Below are positions 25,686 through 34,330 of a stretch of DNA of 48,126 nt, in pieces. The notes under the pieces are model-generated. The model did not search any database. It was not told where the DNA came from and saw nothing but the letters and a program-made list of their open reading frames with translations. The position numbers and the translations under genes are program-made. Source of the DNA: an uncultured Campylobacterales bacterium (GTDB taxonomy: Bacteria; Campylobacterota; Campylobacteria; Campylobacterales; CACVAW01); assembly GCA_902727925.1 (NCBI GenBank), contig CACVAW010000004.1, forward strand, positions 1 to 48,126, written 5' to 3'. Position 1 is the stretch's first letter. Every line of letters begins with the position of its first letter.

Positions 25686-27122
25686 TTGAGACTATTATAT
25701 GACTTTAAAAAACAGGGTACGAGAACAAATTTAAAACTTTCCCATATCGGTGGATTTTTGATGTTAAGTGAGAGACAAAACTTAGATTCATTTTTCCAGT
25801 GGCAACGAAATTCTTTGGTATATAGCTCATTTTTAAGACACTATCCAATAATTTTTACAAAAAGTACTATACATTCGAATAAATATTTAAGTACACATAA
25901 AGATGTCAATTCTAAAATCAAAAAAATATCTAAGTTCATAGATATAAAACTACCAAGTGTAAAAACACCCATAACAATAAAATGTAAAATCGAAAATAAT
26001 GAAATACAAAAAGTAATCTTTGATAAAGAGCAAAAACACTTATTTGATAACAACACTATTTATACGAACCAAGTATCACCTATGGCAGAAATAATTTTTG
26101 ATAAAATCCTAGAAGCAAATAAAAATACTATTATAAATAGGTATCAATATAAATTTGCGTCAAAATTAGCAGTTGAGTTTAACAACAAAGTTAATTATGT
26201 AAATTTAATTCAAAATAGCCATAAATATGACTTACCATATCATACACCTACAATAATAGTATCTTTTGAAAAACTACAAAAATTAGACTGGACAAAACTA
26301 AAAAATCTTTTTGAGACTAAGACTTCAGTTCTAGCTAATACTTTCTACGTAAAACTAGCTATTAACTCAGGTGGCGAAATCAATGTAATGATGAATGAAG
26401 AAAACTTCAAAAGAAAATTAAATATTTTAATAGATGGTACATTAAAAGCAAATATCCAAGATGCAAACTTCTTAATACAAAAAAAAGTGAACTTTAATAA
26501 GAATGAAGAGTTAACACACCTAGGGTTTATATACTACATAAAAAATCCCAAAAATATAAAAAGAATAGATATTCATGCTCAAATATACTCTGATGTTAAT
26601 CAAACTACTTTTTTAGGAAGTTATATATCTAAGAAATTAGAAAATAAAGTACTATCACTAATAGATGAAGAAAAGATAATAAACCTATGTAAAATATTTG
26701 CTAAGGCTGGATACGAAGGTCCTATTAATTTTGACGCTATTATCAATGATAAAGAACAGTTAGAATTCATCTATGACTGTAATCCTAGAATGACTGGAAC
26801 ACTGCCAAGTATTGCTATATATGATTACTTCAAGAAGAAACACGATATCAATATAGATGTAATAGTTCCTATTGGGTATAGGGGCAATTTATATTATCCA
26901 GATATTGATGCAAAATTAGAAGAACTAGACTCAAAAAACTTACTTTTTACTAAAAAAAATAATAAAGGTGTACTATTAATTCCAAGTTTTGTAAGAAGTG
27001 ATTCTTATGATATGTGGTTTATAAATATGGGTAAAACAGAGATAAAAGCATTTGCAAAAGAAGGACTTGTTGAGTCCTTCTCAATTAAAGAAAAGAATTT
27101 TCATACTGGTATCTATTTTTAG
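25686..27122 (+). CDS. ATP-grasp-like protein of unknown substrate
   Basis: A 478-residue protein with the hallmarks of an ATP-grasp ligase in its second half. VLANTFYVKLAINSGGEINVMM may supply the ATP-binding lysine strand, and AGYEGPINFDAIINDKEQLEFIYDCNPRMTG near 375-405 looks like the acidic/Asn metal-binding motif (D-x-I and E-x-x-x-D-C-N-P-R) of the fold. The first 170 residues are not recognised. The start is TTG at 25686, with GAGGAG about 8 bases upstream. The reaction is unknown; adjacency to waaC hints at the cell envelope but that is inference. Its stop overlaps the stop of the convergent amidotransferase. Confidence 0.72.
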   Translation: MRLLYDFKKQGTRTNLKLSHIGGFLMLSERQNLDSFFQWQRNSLVYSSFLRHYPIIFTKSTIHSNKYLSTHKDVNSKIKKISKFIDIKLPSVKTPITIKCKIENNEIQKVIFDKEQKHLFDNNTIYTNQVSPMAEIIFDKILEANKNTIINRYQYKFASKLAVEFNNKVNYVNLIQNSHKYDLPYHTPTIIVSFEKLQKLDWTKLKNLFETKTSVLANTFYVKLAINSGGEINVMMNEENFKRKLNILIDGTLKANIQDANFLIQKKVNFNKNEELTHLGFIYYIKNPKNIKRIDIHAQIYSDVNQTTFLGSYISKKLENKVLSLIDEEKIINLCKIFAKAGYEGPINFDAIINDKEQLEFIYDCNPRMTGTLPSIAIYDYFKKKHDINIDVIVPIGYRGNLYYPDIDAKLEELDSKNLLFTKKNNKGVLLIPSFVRSDSYDMWFINMGKTEIKAFAKEGLVESFSIKEKNFHTGIYF

Positions 27123-27958
27123 ATTTCTTCTAAAGATAGATCAAAGTTGTTTGATATTTTAATTATATGGTTATCTGGTACTTTATTCCAGTTACTAGTC
27201 ACTTCATTAAGTTTTTCGGATACCACCAAAATAGATTTTGATTCCCCAAGAATACTAAATATATTATTTATAAATGAGAACTTACCCATTTTAGAATAAT
27301 AAAGACTAAGTGGTTCTCCACCATTGTTAGAGTATCTTGAAGCAACTACAAATTTTCCATCACTTATATTTACGTTTATATTAGCAGGCTCTTTCTCCCC
27401 TATTTCTTCTAATAGCGTATTTATTACTTCTATAGTTTTTTTTATTGCCTTTGCTACATTTTCTTCATCATATTTATCATACTTATGTAAAAAGTCTAGG
27501 AACAGAGCAAAAAAATGTTCACTATCTGTTGAACCTTTTATCCAGTTATAAGACTCATCGATTAAAAAAGATCTTAGTTTTCTTTTGATTTTATGAAAGC
27601 TTGGAATATTTCCATTATGCATCATAAGCAAGTTTTTATAGATAAAAGGATGTGTATTTGATCTACTTATATGACCGACACTTGCATCTCTAATATGTGC
27701 AGAAAAACAATTACTTGAAATCTTTGAAAGAATCGACTGTATATTTCTGTCATTCCAAGCAGGTCTTATAGTTAAATAAAGTCCTGGCTCAGCACTAATA
27801 CTATCATCATACCAACCTACTCCAAAACCATCTCCATTTGTAGGTATTAATCTCTCTTTTGATCTTTGACTTTGTACAACTAAAGAATTTGTAGGACGCG
27901 AAATCAAGTCCCATAATACTTCTTTATTATGACCTTTGTAGCACATAAATCTACACAT
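27119..27958 (-). CDS. Class II glutamine amidotransferase
   Basis: An N-terminal-nucleophile glutamine amidotransferase of the YafJ/EgtC type (279 residues). The nucleophile is Cys2 exposed after Met removal (MCRFMCYKG). TNGDGFGVGWY near 39-49, FSAHIRDASVG near 88-98, HPFIYKNLLMMHNGNIPSF near 106-124 and GSTDSEHFFALF near 144-155 are the glutaminase-site landmarks. It hydrolyses glutamine to supply ammonia or acts as a gamma-glutamyl hydrolase; no synthetase domain is fused. It is last in a long minus-strand run, overlapping the SgcJ-like gene by eight bases. Confidence 0.9.
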   Translation of the reverse strand: MCRFMCYKGHNKEVLWDLISRPTNSLVVQSQRSKERLIPTNGDGFGVGWYDDSISAEPGLYLTIRPAWNDRNIQSILSKISSNCFSAHIRDASVGHISRSNTHPFIYKNLLMMHNGNIPSFHKIKRKLRSFLIDESYNWIKGSTDSEHFFALFLDFLHKYDKYDEENVAKAIKKTIEVINTLLEEIGEKEPANINVNISDGKFVVASRYSNNGGEPLSLYYSKMGKFSFINNIFSILGESKSILVVSEKLNEVTSNWNKVPDNHIIKISNNFDLSLEEI

Positions 27959-28328
27959 TAATTATTCCTTTTAGGTATGATGAATGATGTTGGACAATAA
28001 GCCAATTATTGTCTATTTTTTTATATACATATGTATATCTTGCTTTTATTTCAATTTTTTGTTTATTTGTAAATTTATACACACCTGAATTAATAGCTAT
28101 ATCCCCATGGTTTTGTATGTTATAAGTTTCCAAAACAACAGTATAGTTTTTCATCAAAAATGGTTTAAAATAATTTCTTTTTGTTTCAGGATTTGGACAT
28201 ACGTCGAAACTAAAAGTGGGTAATAATACAGAATCTTTTGCATATAACGAAATCATATCGTCTAAATTTTGAGTGGAAAGTGCGTTACTCCATTTATCAA
28301 AAAGTCCTAATATCTCTTCTTCATTCAT
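27951..28328 (-). CDS. SnoaL/NTF2-like protein of the SgcJ/EcaC type
   Basis: A 125-residue cone-shaped NTF2-fold protein. EEEILGLFDKWSNALSTQNLDDMISLYAKDSVLLPTFS and the closing ARYTYVYKKIDNNWLIVQHHSS are typical of the SgcJ/EcaC or CaMKII-association-like family. Members are small ligand-binding or enzyme folds of varied function, and none can be assigned here. It overlaps both neighbours, ruvX (8 bases) and the amidotransferase gene (8 bases), so all three are translationally coupled. Confidence 0.85.
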   Translation of the reverse strand: MNEEEILGLFDKWSNALSTQNLDDMISLYAKDSVLLPTFSFDVCPNPETKRNYFKPFLMKNYTVVLETYNIQNHGDIAINSGVYKFTNKQKIEIKARYTYVYKKIDNNWLIVQHHSSYLKGIINV

Positions 28329-28710
28329 TGTTTTTCCTATATATATAGTTTTCTAAAATCACTTTGGCACTAAGACTATCTATCTTACCATCTCTAGTAT
28401 TTCTAAATACACCTTTAGCTAACTCTTTTGCATCACGACTAGAAAAATCTTCATCTTGAAATTCAACACTTTTAAAGTCAAGTAACCCAGTAAAATGGTT
28501 TATTCTATTTTCCGTATCTGGTGAGTTTGTAGGAAGACCAATTATAAGCTTATCTATATTCCACTCTTTTAATATACTTAACACATCATTTGCTGCTTGA
28601 TTTCTATTACGTCTTAGCACTGGATTTTGAGGTAATACAAGTGAGTTATCAAAGCAAAAAGCAAGACCTATTCTTTTAAGACCCACATCAATACAGGCTA
28701 GTTTTTCCAA
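28321..28710 (-). CDS. ruvX: Putative pre-16S rRNA nuclease / Holliday junction resolvase-like, YqgF family
   Basis: A 129-residue RNase H-fold protein. The Asp motif ACIDVGLKRIGLAF (Asp8), IDKLIIGLP, and FQDEDFSSRDAKEL carry the acidic metal-binding residues. Relatives in E. coli process the 5' end of 16S rRNA; the older name is YqgF or RuvX. It follows the phosphohexomutase gene with two bases between. The length is typical. Confidence 0.9.
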   Translation of the reverse strand: MEKLACIDVGLKRIGLAFCFDNSLVLPQNPVLRRNRNQAANDVLSILKEWNIDKLIIGLPTNSPDTENRINHFTGLLDFKSVEFQDEDFSSRDAKELAKGVFRNTRDGKIDSLSAKVILENYIYRKNNE

Positions 28711-28712
28711 GA

Positions 28713-30065
28713 CTATCTACTTTTTGCTTTTGATATGATATCGTTTAAAGATTCTTCATAAAACTTCAAATCTTTTTCATTTGTACTTTCAAACCTTGTT
28801 ACAAGTACTGGTGTCGTATTACTAGCACGAACTAGCGCCCAACCATTTTCAAAAACAACTCTTAATCCATCAACTTTTATAATATCTTTAATGTCAAGAG
28901 TATTTTCTTTTAGTTCTAATTCAATTTTATCCATAAGTGAAAACTTCTCTTCTTCTGTTGTTTTTACTTTAATTTCTTCAGTATTATAAATAAGTGGTAA
29001 TTTAGCTATTTGTTGGTCTAAGTCTATTTTTTTATACAATAATTCTAAAACCTTCATAGTTGCATATAAAGCATCATCAAAACCATAGTTTTCTTTAAAG
29101 AATATATGACCACTCACTTCAGCTGCAAGATCTGCGCCTGTTTCTTTCATTTTTACTTTTAAGTTACTATGACCTGTTTTGTACATTATTGATTTGCCAA
29201 CTTTATCTATTTCATCGTACATTACTAATGAACACTTCACTTCACCTATAACAGTAGGATTCTTTATTTGTGAGCTATAAAGGACTGCTAAGATATCGCC
29301 TTTGATATTATTTTTTTGTGTTAGTACTGCTATTCTATCAGCATCTCCATCATAAGCAAATGCTACATCATAACCTTTGCTTAATTCATCTTTAACATCT
29401 ATTAGGTTTTCCTCTACACTAGGATCTGGATGATGATTAGGGAAAGTTCCATCTGGAGTTTCATACATAGCTTTGTAATTAAGATTAAGTCTATCAAATA
29501 TATCAAGTATTGCTGTTCCAGCTACACCATTACCACAATCAATAACTATTTTTGTATCTAGGTTTTTCAAATATGAAAACTTATCTACTATATAATCAAT
29601 ATATTTTGACTTCATATCTACTGAAGTATAATTTATATTATCTAAAATCTCTATGTGTGTGTTATCTACTATTTTGTCACCTAAAGCATATATGTCATCA
29701 CCAAAAAAAGGTAGCTTATTTATAGTGATTTTAAAGCCATTATATTCAGGAGGATTATGTGAACCTGTAATCATAACAGACCCACCAACCTTGTATCCAA
29801 AGTCTATGAAGTTTGCAAAATAATTTGTGGGAGTTGCCACCATACCTATATTAATGACTTTTACGTTTGCTTTATTAAACCCACTACAAAGATACTCAAA
29901 GAGCTTTGGTGAGTGGGTTCTTGCATCATATCCAATAACTACATATTCACCATGTTTTTTTACTTCTTGACCAAGATAATAACCAATAAGTTTAACACTA
30001 GTTTCGTTTAACTCTTTTTCGTAAATTCCTCTTATATCATATTCTCTAAATATTGTTTTTGTCAT
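28713..30065 (-). CDS. Phosphomannomutase/phosphoglucomutase
   Basis: An alpha-D-phosphohexomutase that interconverts hexose 1- and 6-phosphates for sugar-nucleotide synthesis. The active phosphoserine is in VMITGSHNPPEYNGFK near residue 97-112, the Mg-binding loop is DGDADRIA near 239-246, the sugar-specificity loop is VSGHIFFKENYG near 315-326 (the GEMSGH equivalent), and the phosphate loop RASNTTPVLVTRFES is at the C-terminus. The length of 450 residues fits ManB/AlgC. Specificity for mannose against glucose is not resolvable. It is eight bases downstream of the SIMPL gene. Confidence 0.94.
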   Translation of the reverse strand: MTKTIFREYDIRGIYEKELNETSVKLIGYYLGQEVKKHGEYVVIGYDARTHSPKLFEYLCSGFNKANVKVINIGMVATPTNYFANFIDFGYKVGGSVMITGSHNPPEYNGFKITINKLPFFGDDIYALGDKIVDNTHIEILDNINYTSVDMKSKYIDYIVDKFSYLKNLDTKIVIDCGNGVAGTAILDIFDRLNLNYKAMYETPDGTFPNHHPDPSVEENLIDVKDELSKGYDVAFAYDGDADRIAVLTQKNNIKGDILAVLYSSQIKNPTVIGEVKCSLVMYDEIDKVGKSIMYKTGHSNLKVKMKETGADLAAEVSGHIFFKENYGFDDALYATMKVLELLYKKIDLDQQIAKLPLIYNTEEIKVKTTEEEKFSLMDKIELELKENTLDIKDIIKVDGLRVVFENGWALVRASNTTPVLVTRFESTNEKDLKFYEESLNDIISKAKSR

Positions 30066-30072
30066 AAATTTC

Positions 30073-30771
30073 CTAATCTGATAAATAATATTCTATTGTC
30101 GAAACTACTCGCACATTTTTAATCTCTGGAGTATAATAATCTTTAGAATATATTGAAAAAGTACCTTGATTTGCTTTTTTGATTTTACCTAATGTACTTT
30201 GAGAATCTTTTGCAAACTTTTCGGCTACTTTTCTTGCATTTTTTGTAGCTTCTTCTATCATTTCTGGTTTAATGTCATTAAGTTTTGTAAAAGAGTATGA
30301 AGTTCTGTGTTCATAATCTCTTACTATAGTTACACCTTGTTGACCAAGTTCAGATAGTAGTTCCATTATACTTTTGATTTTGAGTACATTTGATGAGTGA
30401 ACTGTGATACTTTGTTTTCCTGAATATCTAAAATTTGCTTTATTATTTCCATAAGAATTTATATATTTATCTTCAATTATTGGAGCACTTGAAGAAATCT
30501 CTTTTTCATTAACACCATTTTTAATTAAAAAAGTTTTGATCTTTTTGGCATTTGATTTTAAAGATATATAAAGCTCATTTAAGTCATTATTTACAACATT
30601 GTAACTTATCGGCCAAGTAATTACATTAGCATCATATTCACGTTCAGATAGACCTTTTACTACAACTGTTCTTTCTTTTTCTTTTATTTCAAGAAGTGCC
30701 GAAGATAGTATGAATGCTCCCAAAGATATAAAAATACCAAGTACAAAAAGTCCAATAAAATTATTTTTCAT
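30073..30771 (-). CDS. SIMPL (DUF541) domain envelope protein
   Basis: A 232-residue protein with one N-terminal helix (residues 5-26) and a periplasmic SIMPL domain. The start KERTVVVKGLSEREYDANVITWPI is the usual opening strand of this domain, and RKVAEKFAKDSQSTLGKIKKANQG the typical later helix. Its function is not well defined; relatives are linked to stress tolerance and outer-membrane biology. It lies six bases downstream of tolB, so it is probably an envelope gene in the tolA-tolB transcript. Confidence 0.88.
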   Translation of the reverse strand: MKNNFIGLFVLGIFISLGAFILSSALLEIKEKERTVVVKGLSEREYDANVITWPISYNVVNNDLNELYISLKSNAKKIKTFLIKNGVNEKEISSSAPIIEDKYINSYGNNKANFRYSGKQSITVHSSNVLKIKSIMELLSELGQQGVTIVRDYEHRTSYSFTKLNDIKPEMIEEATKNARKVAEKFAKDSQSTLGKIKKANQGTFSIYSKDYYTPEIKNVRVVSTIEYYLSD

Positions 30772-30777
30772 TTATAT

Positions 30778-32010
30778 TTACCAATCTATTGATTGAAGTT
30801 TACCAACACTTAATGGAAACATAAATGATCTATTTGTAGCAATATCTATTATCATAAGAGCTGATTGGTTTTTGAGATGTTTTATATGTAATATATGAGT
30901 TCCAGTATAACTAAACCTTGGATACATATTTTGTCCTACAGTTGTAAGTGGTCTTATAAAATCTGTATTAGTAGAAATCATATATAGATTAAATGTATTT
31001 GCACCAAACTCACTATACTTATCACGACTAGCATATACTATATAGTTTTTGAAGCTATCACATGAACTGTTGTTTCTACTATGATGCACCATTTGTTCAA
31101 GTTCTTCCCCGTCTTGTTTTATCGAAAATATATTTGGATACCCTAATAAATCCGATACAAATACAATTCTATCGTTATCAATAAAGTGTCCACTTACATC
31201 AGTTCCTCTATGAGTTGTGATTTTTGTATTCATTTTTGTTTCAATATCATACATATAGATATCAGGCTGATCATCAGGAGCCATACTAAGAAGTAGTTTT
31301 TTACCATCACTACTTACATCTGAGCATATTATCATTCCATCAGATGCCATGATTTTTGTTCTTTTACCTGTTTTTAATTCATACTTTATAAGAGTTGGTC
31401 TATCATCTATATATGAAGTATAATAAAAAGCATCTTGCTCACTACTAGCCCACTTAGGAAAGATATTAAGACCTCCATTTTTTACAAGAGTTTGTGAATA
31501 TGTAAGAGTATAATCAGAGATTATTATATCTGCACCTTTACCTTTAGTATACTTGGAAAAAATCACATATCTATTAATAAAACCTATACTATCATATCCA
31601 AGGAAATCATTAATATCACTTACTATTTTATGAATCAAGAATGGATATTTCTTTATATTTGAAGTTTTATAAGTTTTTTGTAAGACCACTTCCATGTCAT
31701 TCTTAACTAAGCTTATATCACAAATAAGAATACTATTTTCTAAATAAACTTTATATTCTAATAAATAATCAATCTCTTTTAAATCATTATTTATACTTTT
31801 TATAGGTTCAAAGTGAGAGCTTACAGCAAAATCACCTATTAATAACTTATCTATTTTTTCTACTGTTTTATTTTCTAATTCTGATTTGTTTATGATTTTG
31901 ATTTTTGTTTTTTTGTCTATCTTTTTTACAATCTCTAATGTTGCATCATAAGCAAAAACAAAATTTATTACTACTAAAAAACTAATTATTTTTTTAATCA
32001 TTTTCTTCAT
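30778..32010 (-). CDS. tolB: Tol-Pal system protein TolB
   Basis: A periplasmic protein of the Tol-Pal complex, which pulls the outer membrane in during division. Residues 1-20 are a signal peptide (ending VINFVFAYDA). The N-terminal domain covers about 22-145 and a six-bladed propeller the rest, with blades marked by FPKWASSEQDAFYYTSY, GMIICSDVSSDGKKLLLSM, DVSGHFIDNDRIVFVSD and MYPRFSYTGTHILHI. Its start lies inside the 3' end of the TolA-like gene (17-base overlap). pal is not downstream, where it would normally be. Confidence 0.9.
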   Translation of the reverse strand: MKKMIKKIISFLVVINFVFAYDATLEIVKKIDKKTKIKIINKSELENKTVEKIDKLLIGDFAVSSHFEPIKSINNDLKEIDYLLEYKVYLENSILICDISLVKNDMEVVLQKTYKTSNIKKYPFLIHKIVSDINDFLGYDSIGFINRYVIFSKYTKGKGADIIISDYTLTYSQTLVKNGGLNIFPKWASSEQDAFYYTSYIDDRPTLIKYELKTGKRTKIMASDGMIICSDVSSDGKKLLLSMAPDDQPDIYMYDIETKMNTKITTHRGTDVSGHFIDNDRIVFVSDLLGYPNIFSIKQDGEELEQMVHHSRNNSSCDSFKNYIVYASRDKYSEFGANTFNLYMISTNTDFIRPLTTVGQNMYPRFSYTGTHILHIKHLKNQSALMIIDIATNRSFMFPLSVGKLQSIDW

Positions 32011-32746
32011 CCTTTAATATAATTTGCATCGAAACTTTATTATTAGGTTTATTAAAAGTAACATTCTGCATATCTTTTAAAAATTTCTCTAATTTCTGAT
32101 TAAACAACTCGCTATTTGAGAACTCAAGTACCTTATAATTCATCTTAGCATCTTCATTTATATTAACTGATATTGTAGCTTCGTTACCTGAAGCAGTGGC
32201 TATTGTATTTGTCCAATGAAACTTAAAAATATCTTTAATATAACCTGAATATTTATCTGTATATTTCTTGTTATTTGTATCTTTGGAACTAATAGTTTTA
32301 TTACCATCTAAAAGATCTGATAACTCTTTAGATATACTTTTTATATCTTTTTCGGGAATTTTTATTACTTCAAGTTTTTTAGGAACTTCTTCTTTAGGAG
32401 CTTGCTTAATTACTTTTGTAACTTTTGGTTTCTCTATTTTTTTTAACTTCACATCATCAAAGATATTCTCAAGCTTTACTCTTTTGATTTTTTCTTTTGT
32501 AATTTCTGGTTGTTTTGGCTTCTCTTTTTCAGCTTTTATAGGCTGAGTTTTTTTTATAGGTGGAACTGAATTAGTTTTCTTCTTAGCTTGTGATATTATT
32601 GATATTTCTATAGATTTTTCTTTCTTTGAAGTAAAATCTTCATTTTTAGGTTTAAAATCATTTTTAAAAATCAAAACCAAAATAAATATATATAAACTGA
32701 CACTGAGTGTAGAAGCAATTATCATATAAATTTTATTATCACTCAT
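31994..32746 (-). CDS. TolA/TonB-like energy transducer
   Basis: A 250-residue inner-membrane protein with one N-terminal helix (residues 6-25), a long Lys/Pro/Glu-rich periplasmic spacer (about 35-135, e.g. PIKKTQPIKAEKEKPKQP), and a C-terminal domain with NEATISVNINEDAKMNYKVL near 190-210 that fits the TonB/TolA C-terminal fold. Its overlap with tolB argues for TolA, not TonB. tolQ and tolR are not upstream; cmoA is. Another gene product must therefore supply the proton motor. Confidence 0.85.
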   Translation of the reverse strand: MSDNKIYMIIASTLSVSLYIFILVLIFKNDFKPKNEDFTSKKEKSIEISIISQAKKKTNSVPPIKKTQPIKAEKEKPKQPEITKEKIKRVKLENIFDDVKLKKIEKPKVTKVIKQAPKEEVPKKLEVIKIPEKDIKSISKELSDLLDGNKTISSKDTNNKKYTDKYSGYIKDIFKFHWTNTIATASGNEATISVNINEDAKMNYKVLEFSNSELFNQKLEKFLKDMQNVTFNKPNNKVSMQIILKDEEND

Positions 32747-32829
32747 ATATCACCTTCATTTTCTTCATATAACCAAGGGGATTGTATCAACCCAACTTTA
32801 ATATATTTTAAATCTATAAAAAGCTCATT

Positions 32830-33525
32830 TTATTTACATAAAAATACTACAAAGTTTCCCCACTTGAATATTATGTCCACATTATTGAAACCACATTCAA
32901 GTAATAGCTCTTCGTTTTGTTTTAAAGTAAGTGGCACAAGTACATTTTCTAAAGCTTCTTTTTTATTAGCAATTTCAAGTTCACTATAACCATTTTGTTT
33001 TTTAAACTCATAATATATTTCAGTTATATCTTTGTTAATATTTTCATCTTCAAAAACTATTTTTTCACTCATTATGAAAAATCCATTTTCACTTAAGTTT
33101 CTACTTATCTTTGAAAGTAATTGTTTTCTTTTTTCTAATTGTATAAACTGCATAGTGTAGTTGCACACTATAAAATCAAATTCTACAAAAGCATACTCTA
33201 AACAATCTTTATGAATGAATTCACATTTAATACCATATGCGTCTGCTTTTTGTCTTGCTCTTTGTATCATAGGAAGTGAACTATCAATACCTGTTAAACT
33301 TAACTCTTTATTTCCAACCAAATTCAAAAGCATATTACCAGTGGAACACCCAATATCAAGTACTTTTGAATTTTTACTTGCATTTTTCAAAATAAGTTTA
33401 GATATTAACTCCATTGTCTCTTTATAAAATGGAATTGATCGTACAAGCATATCATCAAATACACTAGCTACTTCACTATCAAATTCAAACTTTTTGGGGG
33501 TTACAAATACATTATCTCTCATCAA
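32830..33525 (-). CDS. cmoA: Carboxy-S-adenosyl-L-methionine synthase
   Basis: Converts SAM and prephenate to carboxy-SAM, used by CmoB to modify the wobble uridine of tRNAs. The family start MRDNVFVTPKKFEFDSEVASVFDDMLVRSIPFY and the class I methyltransferase motif VLDIGCSTGNMLL (near 55-67) with VCNYTMQFIQ support it; ELEIANKKEALENVL is a CmoA helix. The ATG lies inside the end of ribF (14-base overlap), with a second Met immediately after. cmoB is not adjacent. Confidence 0.9.
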   Translation of the reverse strand: MMRDNVFVTPKKFEFDSEVASVFDDMLVRSIPFYKETMELISKLILKNASKNSKVLDIGCSTGNMLLNLVGNKELSLTGIDSSLPMIQRARQKADAYGIKCEFIHKDCLEYAFVEFDFIVCNYTMQFIQLEKRKQLLSKISRNLSENGFFIMSEKIVFEDENINKDITEIYYEFKKQNGYSELEIANKKEALENVLVPLTLKQNEELLLECGFNNVDIIFKWGNFVVFLCK

Positions 33526-34330
33526 AGTAACTCAAAGCTTTTTCTTTATCTTGTGATATTTGAGATTTAAGCTCATCTAAAATCTCAAATTTTTTATTCT
33601 CACGTAAAAATTTCATAAAGTATATTTCACTCTCTAAACTTACAGGTTCTTCAAACTCTTCTAAAATATGTGACTCAATACTATATTCATTGTCTACACT
33701 TAACCTATTCCCTACAAAAGATATACTATTATAACTTTTATTATCAAGAACCGTTTTTGTTATATAAACTCCATTCTTAGGTTTAAGATGTGTATTATTT
33801 GATAAGTTAAAAGTAGCAAAAAGTTCTTTAGATCCAAGTCCATTACCCTTGATAATATTTGCTTTAAACCCATAATATCTACTAAGATATTCTTTTACTA
33901 GATTAACTTGTCCATCACTAATAAGTTCTCTTATATATCCAGAATGTACTGAAACACCTAGATGTTTTTTCTCCTTTACTATTACAGTATTAGTGAAAAG
34001 TTTCTTTAGATTATTCATACTATATTTTCGGTCTTTACCAAAATAAAAGTCATAACCAACAACAATTTTTTTTAAGTTTGGAAAATATTTCTTTAAAAAC
34101 TGAACAAAAGAAATATCATTTAAGCCTCTAATTTCATTAAACTCTAGCTCAATAACTTCTTTTTTAGAATACTTTTTTTTATCGTTATATAATGTCAAGT
34201 TCGGTATTTTCTTGCCAACGACAATTAAAGCAGAATTATGACAAAGCTGTTCAATAAGCGCTTGATGGCCTAAATGGATTCCATCAAAGCTACCCAAAGC
34301 AATAGAATTAATATTCTTATATGTTTTCAT
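33512..34330 (-). CDS. ribF: Bifunctional riboflavin kinase/FAD synthetase
   Basis: Phosphorylates riboflavin to FMN and adenylates it to FAD. The N-terminal FAD synthetase domain is shown by ALGSFDGIHLGHQALIEQL (residues 11-29, HxGH motif) and KKIVVGYDFYFGKDR (near 90-104). The C-terminal kinase domain has GNGLGSKELFATFNLS and GVYITKTVLDNKSYNSISFVGNR near 185-207. At 272 residues it is slightly short compared with about 310 in E. coli. Its ATG overlaps the stop of the LptF/G gene by four bases. Confidence 0.92.
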   Translation of the reverse strand: MKTYKNINSIALGSFDGIHLGHQALIEQLCHNSALIVVGKKIPNLTLYNDKKKYSKKEVIELEFNEIRGLNDISFVQFLKKYFPNLKKIVVGYDFYFGKDRKYSMNNLKKLFTNTVIVKEKKHLGVSVHSGYIRELISDGQVNLVKEYLSRYYGFKANIIKGNGLGSKELFATFNLSNNTHLKPKNGVYITKTVLDNKSYNSISFVGNRLSVDNEYSIESHILEEFEEPVSLESEIYFMKFLRENKKFEILDELKSQISQDKEKALSYFDER

